This document shows positions 26,001 through 38,100 of a stretch of DNA of 64,000 nt, in pieces. Location: positions 9,738,501 through 9,802,500 of the forward strand of contig NC_088311.1 in NCBI RefSeq assembly GCF_910592395.1. The letters run 5' to 3'. This DNA comes from Lineus longissimus (lineage: Eukaryota; Nemertea; Pilidiophora; Heteronemertea; Lineidae). Under the pieces are notes generated by a model. The model did not search any database and was not told the origin of the DNA. It saw only the letters and a list, made by a program, of their open reading frames with translations. Both the position numbers and the translations under genes were made by a program. How positions within the stretch are numbered: the stretch's first letter is position 1; each line of letters begins with the position of its first letter.

Positions 26001-26348
26001 GAAAACCAGGATTCTTCACTTGCGGATAATGCCTTCCTGTGCAGATTCGATTTACCTTACCAATGAAGCCTCGGAAGTAAAGAAAGTGGTCAACTTGTCG
26101 TTTTTAAGCTGCTTTCATGCACTTCGCGCGTTGATATTGGATTATTTTGCTGTATTATGGTAATCCTTTATCTAGCAATGGCCTTGGTGTTGTCACAACT
26201 CACTAAACCCATAATCCTATGCGTAAAGACAGTAAGACGATAATTTGGCTCGTCATCATAGATATATTCAATCGCTTAATCCACATATATGGGACAAGGT
26301 TTTTGACGTATAAGGTATCTGAAAACCAGACAACATCATCGAACCCAG
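23081..26348. other. Gene-free stretch
   Basis: No supported gene. Open frames at 23175-23432 (minus) and 24919-25335 (plus) are moderately long but have no recognised domain and no convincing splice context. Confidence 0.4.
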
Positions 26349-26650
26349 ATGCGAAGGCTACAAAAACTTGTCGGTCACTGCATGTCTGTGAAGTCGGAAC
26401 CAAGTTTTTACGGAGAAAAGGAACAACCAAGACCCTGATTATGGAAGCCTATAGGGATTTGCCCCGATCGTTCAGGCAAAAAATCAATATACAAAGGTGT
26501 AATGCTGAAAACAAGACAGCAGCCCAGATATGAAAGCTAGAAAAACTTGCCGGTCACTGTACAGAGCAGCGGAGCCAGTTACGACGAGAAAAGGAACAAC
26601 CATCGGACACTGAATATGGAAACCTTGAGCTTTGTCCCACTCGTTACGTT
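26349..26650 (+). repeat. Diverged tandem duplication, 178-bp period
   Basis: The phrase GATGCGAAGGCTACAAAAAC, followed by TTGTCGGTCACTG, at 26349 recurs at 26527 as GATATGAAAGCTAGAAAAAC, followed by TTGCCGGTCACTG. The match continues through GAGAAAAGGAACAACCA to ACTCGTT. Substitutions and small indels show it is not recent. Confidence 0.7.
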
Positions 26651-27679
26651 CAACCCGACGTCGTCATGATTATTCACAGGCAAATGAAGATCAAAACGTT
26701 CTGATTTTCATGTACCTGTGGATGATTTATCAAAGTCATTGACTTTACTTGACAACTGATTTATTCCACAGTAACAGGTGATTTCAAATGGTTGAGACAG
26801 CTATAACATTTGAAAGACACAGCAACATATATCAACGAACAACCACAATTGGGTAAACTAAAGTCCTATTACCAAGAAAGGAATAGAGAACGCCAACTGA
26901 ATAGAGAAACAAATACAATCTATAGTATCCACAAGTGTAATCCATTGTTTTCCTCTTCCGTCTCCATACTCAAGACTAGCGTACAAACAAAGTTTTAAGT
27001 CATCACACCAGAGGAGTATAGTTAATCCATGCTATCTGGGAGGCCAGCCTAGGCACGACTGTCATAATCCAGAGATGCGACACATTTTGATTGAATGGGA
27101 ATGACATTGTGAGATGCTGCGCTAAACAGCCACCACGCTCAGTCAGCGCTGAATGACAGCGAGGCAGGAGGTACACGAGTCTGCCTCCGAGGCAAAATCC
27201 TTCAAACGGGTGATTTATGTAACAGACAAAAGATGACGCCAGCGCATTGGCGACTCTGCAACTAGGATGTACGAAAACATCGTCCGGGATGGAAATTTGT
27301 GTCACTCATGGTTTGTAACTTATTCTCATATTGATGATTTCTATAGTCAATTTATATAACTCACTGTATTTGCGACATTGGTTAGATTCATTGGAGATAA
27401 CCTGAGGAACGACAGAAACCAACGCACAGTCGGCGGCATGCTGGCGTCTCTGGCTGCCGTACCAGCGTAGGAAAGAAACATTGTATTCACCTTGTACAAC
27501 TCACTCAAACTGAATGAAACCGTGCATTTTTTACTCAAATATCTTAGAAAGAATCTCGAAACACTCAAGCTGACTTACCTACGATAAGGGAGAATATCTT
27601 TCCTCTAAACTTGGCAAAAAAGTATCGACCATAGGCCTATACTCGATGATGGTATTATAGTGATGAGACCGCCTGTCAC

Positions 27680-27718
27680 CACGTGCGTCTTGACGACCAC
27701 GTGACCCCCCATATAAAG
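27680..27718 (+). promoter_or_regulatory. Candidate core promoter: two CACGTG E-boxes and a TATA box
   Basis: CACGTG occurs at 27680-27685 and 27698-27703, the second in the extended form CCACGTGACC favoured by USF/MITF/TFE-type bHLH-zip factors. TATAAAG follows at 27712-27718. A third CACGTG lies at about 27770. This arrangement would place transcription start near 27740, upstream of the candidate exon at 27805. Confidence 0.4.
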
Positions 27719-27804
27719 AATTAGGTCAGGAGGGAGCCGCTGAGAGGACACGTCTGTATTTGTGGAATACACGTGATTGTGACTGCGTATACATCAGTAT
27801 TTGC

Positions 27805-28044
27805 ATGACATCTTCTTGGGGAGTATCAGCGGAACACCCCACGGAACCAGGCCCCAACATTACAATGGCAACACCACGTGGACACTCCTCCCGTCACTTT
27901 TACCCAGGGTCATTGCGTCGGTCTACACATGGGTCAGATGGTATGGGCGTCGAGGTGTGTGGCTCGAACTTTGTCCGATATCGACGAATGCCCGGAGGAA
28001 AGGAGGATTTTAGGCAAGGAGACATTTCCAGAATAGTCCTAACG
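27805..28044 (+). CDS. Possible first coding exon, unrecognised product
   Basis: From an ATG at 27805 the frame reads MTSSWGVSAEHPTEPGPNI and stays open for 80 codons to a strong donor, ACG-GTAAGT, at 28044/28045 (phase 0). A TATA box and E-boxes lie about 90 bp upstream. No protein family was recognised, no signal peptide or membrane segment is obvious, and the next exon was not found. A second frame over the same bases (from 27801) is also open, so chance remains possible. Confidence 0.25.
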
Positions 28045-30267
28045 GTAAGTAAAAAGCCCGAATGAAAAGCTCCGATATATACGCTGAATGATTATTTTAC
28101 ATTTCAATTAACAAGACAGTGGAGTTAATCTTTAAAGGAAGATCTAGAAAAACAGTTTAAGCGATACTTTTTAACTACCCTCCTCAAACTAGCTTTCGTA
28201 TTACCTTTTTAATGAAGTCGCAACTCAACACGCAATATATATCTTTTCATGAAGACCATGACACACCCAGTGCCCAAATGAGCCAGTCTTTCCCAAAATT
28301 CAGTGCCAGTCAATGAACTCCACTTTTACAAAGACAGTCGCAAGTCACAACCACCAACTTTGTTAAAGGGAGACTATTGTTAAGAACCAGGTGGTACAGC
28401 GAAGGTAAACAGAGTCGCCAGTATGAGTCTCTTACACTTCAATTTAACTACACTGTATCCACGCTTATGACGGGGAATGTACTTAATAGAGGACTCCTTT
28501 CTGGGGACAGTTTCAGCACTCGGCCACATGGTCAAGGCATCGAATTAAGGCCTACTTGAAATGAAATTTGCTGTCGCCTTGCTATATAATCTTACCTGAA
28601 TTGAGGATCACGGTTTGAGGAAAATACTGCCAGATAGGGGACAATCCAGCTTGCTAATCGATTCCAGGGACTGTTTCAACGTCAAAGGACATTAGTTTAA
28701 TACCCGAGTTGTGGACTGTTTACTAAACTTCCTTGATGGCAGTATCAACTTTGTGGATATCATCACCATCACCTAAGAATTGGGAAATCCGATTAATTGA
28801 TTCGGTGGTCCAATATTGCCGTTGGAATATCTGTTATTTGAGAAACTGATCTGCAGCTACCTTGGTTTTTTAGTCCAGGCAACTAGTGGCGTCCTCTATC
28901 CTTATACTAGAAAACTAAACATGTTGAGACTGTCTTCATACGATTGTCTAGGACTTTTAGGACAAAGTCAAACCAGAAGGCCAAAATAAGATCATTTCAA
29001 AGAGGAAACTACCCTGAATAGAAAGGAAAAACTGCAACAAAACTGCAACTCAACTTGTTAAATGGGATTTATTCAAATCTATCCAAAAATCACATAGGTA
29101 TATTGACATGAATGTGATATGAATAGCATAGACAATAACAAGAAAATCTTTCATTATAGAAAATGGATTTTAACATGAACACCATAGCATTTTTGAACAA
29201 TTGTCCAATGTAGCAGAACTAGAATAGAATTTATACAATAATCTTAAGTGTACCTTTCAATAAATTCAGACACTATCTACTATTGCTAACATTTTGTACT
29301 TCTCAGTGAAGACAAACTTGGTGCTTCCACAATCAATTTCTTCTACTACCTGGAGAAAAAGTTTCCCCAAAATATTCACCTTTGTTGCAATGCTTTCAGT
29401 ATAATAACTTCTGTATCACACACTAGCCCTGAATGCCCGTCTTCAACATTTTAGTCCCAGGGGTGGCAAGAGGGGTACCAAATCTTTAAAAAATTACGCA
29501 ACTAGATTCCACCAGATCAAGGCCCCTCATTGGGTTTTAACCACCAACAACCAAAAGTCCTGGTCAAATCAAGAAAAAAATCAAAGTGATCATGTGATCC
29601 TGTGAGATCAGTTGAGTTAGCCCATTGTCAAGAACCTGTTCCAAGGCCCCTTGAGCAATGAAACTGCGTGATATTCTTAATCAGAAAAGATGACATAAAT
29701 CTTTGAGGACACGAGATTAAGTTGGGAGAGTAGACTTTTTGAGAGTTTCCTTTCGGATAAATTCTTCATTTAGCATATGTGACTCGTGACACGAAATCAG
29801 GTAGGACATGTACAAGTCGCCAGACCTGTTATTGATCAATCACTGACAATAAAAATGATGTAAATTTTGATCCACTTTCAGATTATGACGTGATGCATCT
29901 CATACACACCATACCTGACTTTTTCTATGACCTACTTTTCAAGATCACAAAGGTCAAAGTCCACTAAATCACCAATAGGTGGCACGTTTCGTTCTTATTT
30001 GAGCTAGAAGGTTCTAAACTTGTGAGGACATATATCTAAGGACCCTATTCTACCCAAAAAAGTTGTCCCGCTCGGACTTCACGGAAATTAATACACCCAA
30101 CTTACATAATCTGTGTCTTGAACACGATAACATGATATGCAATAAACTTTAGAGTGATATCAAATAAACATTAAACTTTATAGCATGCATCTTGCGAGCA
30201 AAATGGAAATGAGAGAATGCATTAATCTAATCAACATAACTTACCTGCAACCTTTGCGTACTTTTAA
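28045..30267. other. Gene-free stretch
   Basis: AT-rich, with no supported gene or clear repeat structure. Long runs without open frames in either strand suggest intergenic or intronic DNA. Confidence 0.55.
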
Positions 30268-30543
30268 TTAACTCTTTCAGTGCTTCCTCGAGACGACACC
30301 AGATGTCCCCAGCTACTCAAATGTATTTTATATGGTTTCTCTGGCCCGGGGTGTCCAAATTGAATAATTTTTTCGACTGTGAGGATGGGTTGCCACCCGA
30401 CATTTTAGGTGGAAAATTGTGAAAATCAGCCAACATTTTTTGGTTTTGAAGAATTTTGATGAGTTTATCTCAATTATTTTTGTGAGATTTGGGGTGGTGA
30501 AAATGCCCCGAAATGCCTAAATCCTGGGCACTGAAAGGGTTAA
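30268..30543. mobile_element. TTAA-flanked MITE (piggyBac-like ends)
   Basis: Starts TTAA-CTCTTTCAGTGC and ends GCACTGAAAGGG-TTAA, so the termini are inverted repeats with one mismatch and TTAA on both sides. Length is 276 bp including the TTAAs. A further solo terminus of the same kind (TTAACTCTTTCAGCCC) is seen near 40094. Confidence 0.7.
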
Positions 30544-32106
30544 TCCTTTTGACAACCTAGTTACAGCATACACTTTTGCAATTATCTGTTAACACATAAT
30601 TAAATGCACATGTACCCAAATATCACAAGTACCTACCAATTAATTTACCTAACGATATGCCTCATATTAAAATTACATGCAGGCTAGAATACAATCTTAC
30701 CGGGTACTTTAAATCCACAACTGAAGAAGCTGTGCTCTGGCTTTATAGAGAGCATATTATTCCATCAAATATTGTATCAAATTGAGTGAGGCAACCAGCA
30801 AGTAAGCATATGATGTGGCTTTTTGTAGGCAAATTAACGCTGAACTAAATACTGCTTACTTTTCTAAATGTAAACCAGGAACAGATATTTGGCAAAGTAA
30901 TTCTCAAGATGAGCCAGCTCACATAAACACCCTGTTCCATGCATGCACATGTATAATGCTACACTTGGATGAGAAGAAAAAAATCACACCGGGAAATCTG
31001 CATCAAATGAAATAACCTTAGCACATTGTAGCACGTAATTTGCAACACACATCCACATAAACTGCTTGCTTCTCATCAGAAGGCATTAGAAATGATTGTT
31101 GATTAAGGAATCTATTCGACTTAAGTTTTGTAATCAATACAGAAACCATTGAACTCATGACCGAATAATTAAGATATTTATGTTTTCGAGGATATCATTA
31201 GTGTAACTGTTTTGCTAGACCTGAGGAACAACCAAAAATGAACACATACTACTTTAGGATAGATGCACATTGCCCATTAATAAAATTTTTTCAAAAAAAA
31301 GGAGTTCGCCAGCAGACATCCTCCCACAACACCCCTGGGTAGCATTATGACATGATTGTATGATGAACCTCCAATTTGCCAGATTGTTTAACAGGTACCC
31401 TTGGTCACCATAACAACTGTCATCAACAAGGCAAATTCATTTTCAAAAAGATGGACACCACCCTATTCTCAATGTCCTGCTACATACTATACGTGTAAAA
31501 AAGAGATTATCTTTATATCAATGCCCACTCTACGTTATACAAGCCATTCACCGTCTAAAACTCTCTGAAAATTTAACAAATATTCACCGCCAAAAATTCC
31601 TCTGGATTACATGTTGCCAAAAAAGATGAAGTTTTTTGTGACACCATTTAGAAAAGTGCATCAAAAATAGGAAGTTTACAATGTGATATTTTCAAGAGAA
31701 AAATATTTTTCAAAATAACTTCTCAGAGGCCAATAGGCCTCCCGTGAAATGTCCACCTTCTTAATATGGAACCCAAAGGCACAATACTTTCGTCTAAAAT
31801 GATGATGTTAATTGAAAATTTGTTTTTTCAGAAAAGTCCTTGATTGTTACCAACGTTAGTGCATTGCAGTACAGAACTTTTGAAATTTTATGACTTCCTT
31901 GTGAACGCAGCGAGTCAAGTGTTGAGAGTACTGAATTTCGACAGGCTTGATGTCAAATTGTCTACACATGTGTAACACAGATAAGCAAAGAATTGTTCAG
32001 TGTCCTACATGAAGTTGACTTGTTCCAGCAACGTGACTCGATGGAAGGAATGCTTTACAAAGAATATCACAACATCGGTGAGACTTGTTCGAAGCGAAAT
32101 CGACAT
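30544..32106. other. Gene-free stretch; probable ELOVL-A 3' UTR at its right end
   Basis: No coding region is supported. The part next to 32106 must contain the 3' UTR of ELOVL-A (minus strand). No canonical AATAAA was found on the minus strand near the stop codon. Confidence 0.45.
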
Positions 32107-35100
32107 CTACTTCTGCTTATCGATTCCATTTCTGACAATTCCGTTCTGATCTTTTCCATTCTCGATATGTTTGCTCTTTGCAACATATTGTTGATAATAA
32201 AAGTTCATGAATAGACTGATGAAGATTATACCGTAGGCGAATGTGACGTTATTAAATGCACGCGGGAAGTCGCAATCAGATGCCATGTTGATTATCGTGT
32301 GTGTCATACCAGTAAAGAATTGCAGCTGAAAGGAGAACAGATGAAAATGTATGTTCGAGTGTAGGAAGGAGGAACTAAACTATAAGTCCAAACCTGAGAG
32401 AGGTGCGTTGGCCAACAGTAAGGGGCGGAATTCGAGCTCCCCTTCTAAGATGACAACCCGTTATCATCAATTATTTACTCATTTGAAAAATCTTACCAGT
32501 TGCAACTTTGTCATATACTTCTTCCACCAGAGATATTTCTGCATCTGCGGACCAATGGCAGCCAGTCCATAATAAGAATACATTATCATATGGACAAATG
32601 TATTCAAGAGAACAGTGATGAAGGCTGAAATGAAAAAAAATACTGATTTTCACGAAGAGTGCACAGAAGAAAAGAAATGTTACAAGGTATAGCGGATCCA
32701 ACATTATTTTAAGTCGCTGGAATTTATAACTTTGTGGGAACTCACCTATCTAATGATGTTAATTAATAGATATTTTTCTACTGGCAGCTTTTTAATTTTT
32801 TGCTTTTGCCTGCAATAAAAACCATTGTGTCCTTAACTGTAGTACAAGGCCTATGTCAGCTGCACGTGCATTTGAGTAGGCAAGTGGTTTTCTATTGTCT
32901 TTGCCTCGAGAAACTTTTGGCTGACAATCCAAGTTTCTGGTCAACACTTTGCCCCTCAGGTTGTTCTCAAGTTATTCACTTTTCAGCGGCCTTTGATAGC
33001 CCAGAGTTCCACCGTAGACATCTGTATTATACAGACAGATGTGGTAAGGTGCTCAGACACAGGCCTGGGCCAGTGAAGAGCATTACAGAAAAGCTCTGCA
33101 TATCACAGGCTCTTTCATGCAACATTAGTAAACGTGCAGGTGTGCATCACATGAATCACAGTACAATTTCCTCCAAAAGGGGTCATTACAACACACATAC
33201 TGTGTGTCCCTCCCGAAGGTGGAGCAGGTTCACTTCTTATGCTATGAAAAGAGTCATGATTTTTAGATTTAGTAAAATACCGAAACTCACACTGTCCTCC
33301 CGCAACATATTTCGTATAAAACCACCAGTTTATCAACATTGTGGAATGGTGAAACACATGCAGGAATGTCAACTGGTTGTTCTTCTTCCTCAGGATGAAG
33401 AACAGCTGAAAATGCAGATGTAGCATCAGAAGAAGAAGGCGTCGAGGATCAGACTACTGTCACATGGGCCGACTTCGAACAGCGGGGTAATTTTGAACAG
33501 CCCCTAAAAAATGGCTGAGATGAGAAACATCTCTAGCTGGGTGTTCAAAGATACCCAAATGTTGAAAGTCACCCAACATGACGTTATCTACTAGTCAATG
33601 GAATAAGCCCTCAAGGTGAGTCGGATGTAACTGTTTGTACCGTAACCATCAGATTTTTTGGGACACAGATACCATAGTTGGCAAATTTGTTAATTTTTCA
33701 TTTACAGTCGAAGAAATTCTGTGTTTGCAACAGAAGTTTAGATGGTGGAATTTTATGTGTGTTTTAAGTTTGCGTTTGGCTTTGCATTTCATAAGAAAAC
33801 TTGTGCAAAATTACATGGTTTACAGTATGAGCTTAAGAGAGGTGTCCTGCGTATAGAGGTCAAATCATATAGAAATGAATTATTTGGGATCATAATCACT
33901 GTCCGTGAAAGTGTGTTCTGCTAGCAGAGGTGTTCGAAAAGGGTGGCTTCACCATACTCTAGCCTTGGATATTTATCAGGCATTTTAAACGCATTTTCGA
34001 ATGTATTACTGGGCTTATTCCGAAGACTGGTTTATAGATTGAGAAGGAGAAGAAGGCAACAGTCGATGACAGCCAGGAAAGGACGATGCAGTGAAGACAT
34101 TGGATATTTCGCAAACAAGGTTTGAACGGGCATGATAGAAATATCAAAAATTGTGCCAGCACAGCATGACACAAGCATGAAATTGTCCCCGCAGGGAAAG
34201 GGTTAATCATGTGAGTAGCCATCTAGGTAACAGAACATTTTGGACTCCATTCAACGAATCACATGAGACATTATCTTTAATGCCGGCTTGTCCAAATCAG
34301 GATTTTGTACTCATGATTGGAATTCTTCAATGATTACACTTTAACATGACAGTTTTTGTTTTTTTAGTAAGGTATGCATTGATATCAATCAAAGTAAGTA
34401 TAGATTAACTGTTCGTCCTAAAACCCCAGATAACATTGCACTTGCATAGAGCCTAACGTGAAAGGCTCACAATGTCTCAAGGTGTATTTTTCCTTTATGT
34501 CACATGCTCATTGCCAAAATTTAAGCGGCACTGTATACTCACTGTGTCTAATAGTTCCAGGATCTTTGAGAAACAGTACCACCAACATACACTGGCCATC
34601 TGCAATAGAGAAACATAATGGGTTCGGCTATGATATTAAGACTTGATTGAGGTCTAGTGACTGATTTTCTGTCAGGGTGGTGCAGTGGAGTGGTACAGTG
34701 GAAAGATCAGCGCCTGTCACCTCGGAGGTCTCAGTTTGCTTCACAGGGTGGCAAAAATAAAGGAATCTACAAAAATTAAAGAGTTTTACTCCCGCCAGCA
34801 TTTCTGTCCGGGTCCTAGAAGCACACGACCCACTGCACAGAAACAGCAACACTCATTAGTCGGGGCCATGAATAATAGTTCTTGTTATGTATAACTTACC
34901 CTGACAGCCAAAGGATTCGATGAATAATCAACCGGCTGACATTTCAAACTGTATCTAGCTAACACAGCACTAACCAAGACCTGAAACAAATGCAGAGAAA
35001 AAAATTACACTGTTTCAGGATAAATTAAGCCGAGCCCATGAAATTAAATGTTGGCAAGTTATCAGATTAGTTGACAACAAAGGCATACTGATGGCTGCTC

Positions 35101-38100
35101 ATGAAAGCAGCAGAACATGTTAAAAGGAGTCTGTAGGCAGGAGCCAGGGAGGTCAGATTGAGTTACACGAAATCTTCAATAGGAGTCTCTCCCATCTGTC
35201 ACAACATCAAAACTATTTGCCTGGGAATATATTTCATGCTGAATCGAACACAAAGCCCCAAATTGTGCCTACTTTATTCACCCGAAGCTGACAAATTTGA
35301 CTCTGGAGCCTGCCTACAGTCCCCCTTCAACTATTTACATCAGTAGGGCTCCAAAGTGCCTGTGCTTTACGTCATCTGACATCCTAACGTCTTACCCTGT
35401 CACAAGTACATAACTGAGTAAGGGGGTCAGTACTCCCAATGCCTGGCTAGAGCCCCGATGGTCCAGTGGCAGGGGTCTCTGGGTCCCTACTTCAATCGCA
35501 ACTGTCAGCGACAGTTTCAAGGCAGGGCGGTATCTTTGCCTAACTTTTTTCACGCCACCCAGGTACACTGGGGGAACCACACTGGGCATGGGTACCAGTC
35601 GAAAATGCCCAAGTTGAAGCGCACCCACTGTATGAGCAGCTCATCCGAGTTCTACTGAAAGGTTTCAGGATAGGGATGGCATTAAAGCGGAAAGCCGCAC
35701 ACTGACCTCAACCGTTCTTTGCATCACACTTTTAACTCAAACTTTTAAAAACTTATGTCAACAGACCCTTCGCCACGAACAGAATCTTGTGCAGCTGTAT
35801 TCTGCCACCATAAGATTGATATCAATTCAATAATGTTAAGTGTAAAGAGCATTGAAGTACACTGTAAAAAGTAAACTTTAATTGTCACTTTGACACTGTG
35901 ACTGTATCATGATAGAATTGAAACTAAGAGATGTAGCTTATTCCTGACAGTACGAGTCCCAACAGTCACGCTGATATATAACATCCTTATTATGATAGTT
36001 TGGGATCCCTACAGTCATGAATAACCAAAACCTCTACTGGTGGGATCCCTACAGTCATGAATAACCAAAACTTCTACTGGTTCAAGTTGCTCAATTCCAT
36101 TCTGACGAAAAATGTTCAACAAAAACAAAAGAAACTCTACCTCATAAAACATATAAGTTGATAATGCCACCATGAGAGCATTGTAAGGAACGATGATGAG
36201 TCGTAGGTTCCACGGTTCTCGATTCTGCATGAACTTTGGTCCATATTTCACCATTAGCAGGTACAGAATGAAGATGACAAACACAGGGATGGGATTCTTC
36301 ATAAGGAACCAGGATTCCACACGTGGATCTGAACAGATTAAAGAAAAACAGTTAGACATGTTAGATCACTGTAACTGGTTACAGTCAGTCTGCAACTAGC
36401 TGATTCCAGTCAATCGCAATTCATCATTCTTGTAATTTATGAGAAAAAGACACTGCACACTGAGAGATTAAATTGCAACTAACGTTAATCAGTAAGTTGT
36501 AAATAAACTGAAATGAAAGCATTCACTCACTCACTACACAAAATCATGTGACGTCATCACACAATGGGTTTCATTTGCATCTCCAATGCAACTGATTAAT
36601 TGCAAAGAATCACAAGACGCACACACATTGAGTGATTCATTGCAACGCACATCCTCACATAGTGCAGTTTTAATAAATGGCTGTGATTCAACATGTAATT
36701 TGTTAGAAAAAGACACTGCACACTAAGCAATTCATTGGAACTCACTTTCTCAACTAGTGGAGTTGCAATGAACCCCTGTGATAAATCCAGGTGATTCCTT
36801 GCAACTGACTGCAACAACAAAAAACAAAAATGCACAGTGACTGATCCACTGCAACTTGAATCAATGTAACTGAGTTCATTGCAAAGCTAAGTTGCAATGA
36901 ATCGCAAGAAAAGACGTTGCCCACTGATCAATTTCTTCGTGGGAGCGATTTTAGACTGCAACCGACAGCAACTGAAAGTCGCACACTAAGCAATTCACTA
37001 TGCAACTCACCATGTTGCTATGACCAAGTAAGCGCTCATTGTGGGGCAGGCATCATGTCCAGTGTACATACACCAATCAGTGGTGCCAGCATATAACCTG
37101 GTAGTGGTGTACATTCATGGTCTGCATATGTGACCTGTCCAGCAAAAGCAGACGCATGTCGCACAGAAGATAAGCCTAAATGACACCAGGGGATAATGGA
37201 AGAAATTGATGTGCTCTTATTTCACACAAGGCACACAACAGAGAAATGAATAAACAATCTGCCTCAACCTGCCAAGCTCAGAGCGACCTGTGCCTGCTTT
37301 TGCTGTGACAGTTCACATATTGGGAAGAATCTGGCACCCCGTAGTGACTAAGAATCAAACCGGTTGTCACTACAGCCGTGGGGTATAAAGTGACCCTTTA
37401 AAACCAAATGATATTATTTAAGCCAGAGTATATTCGCAGCTGGTGTTGGGCAAATACATTTTCTACAGGCACACCAGCCACCGGCATGACAGCTTTGCAA
37501 CGACTAAACCTTTACTTTTAATACTTATTTCAAATGCAAAACATGTTGACAAGCCCGAACACAGCTGTGTTAGGAAACGATCTGCAGGCAAGCCTACATC
37601 CAACTGTAGAGTTGCTGTCAATATATGTGTGATGACAGTAGAACACTCGATGCAAAGATGCAAAAATTTTAAAACGGAGTTGCCAACTCAAATAAAATAA
37701 TGCAGAACGCTTTATATTTTCACCGTTTTTCATGTGCATCTTGGCCATGACACGGACTTGTCCAATAAATATAGCTCAATGAAATAAATTATATTAAACT
37801 AAAGGGGGAATGTACTGTCTACTGTTAGGAATATTGTTACCATTATCGTGGTTACATTAAAGGTTGACCATAGGTACCGCCATTTTGGCGAGACCTCCAA
37901 ATCCTAAAGCAATTAGAACTATTTTAAAACGTAGTGAATGCTCATTTCAAGTGCTGGAGTCTGTTCTTTGTTTTCCAGAGAACAGCCTCCAGGGCCCGGT
38001 TGTTCAAAAGCACAAAAGTCACGTTATCCATGACGGTTACATAAGAATCCTTATGAACGTTATCTCTTTCAGTTAATCCCATTCGAATTTTCGTGTTGAG

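Noticed and set aside
32800-33423. 207-codon plus-strand frame
   Set aside because: It runs antisense over ELOVL-A exon 5 and has no ATG at its start; a shadow of the real exon.
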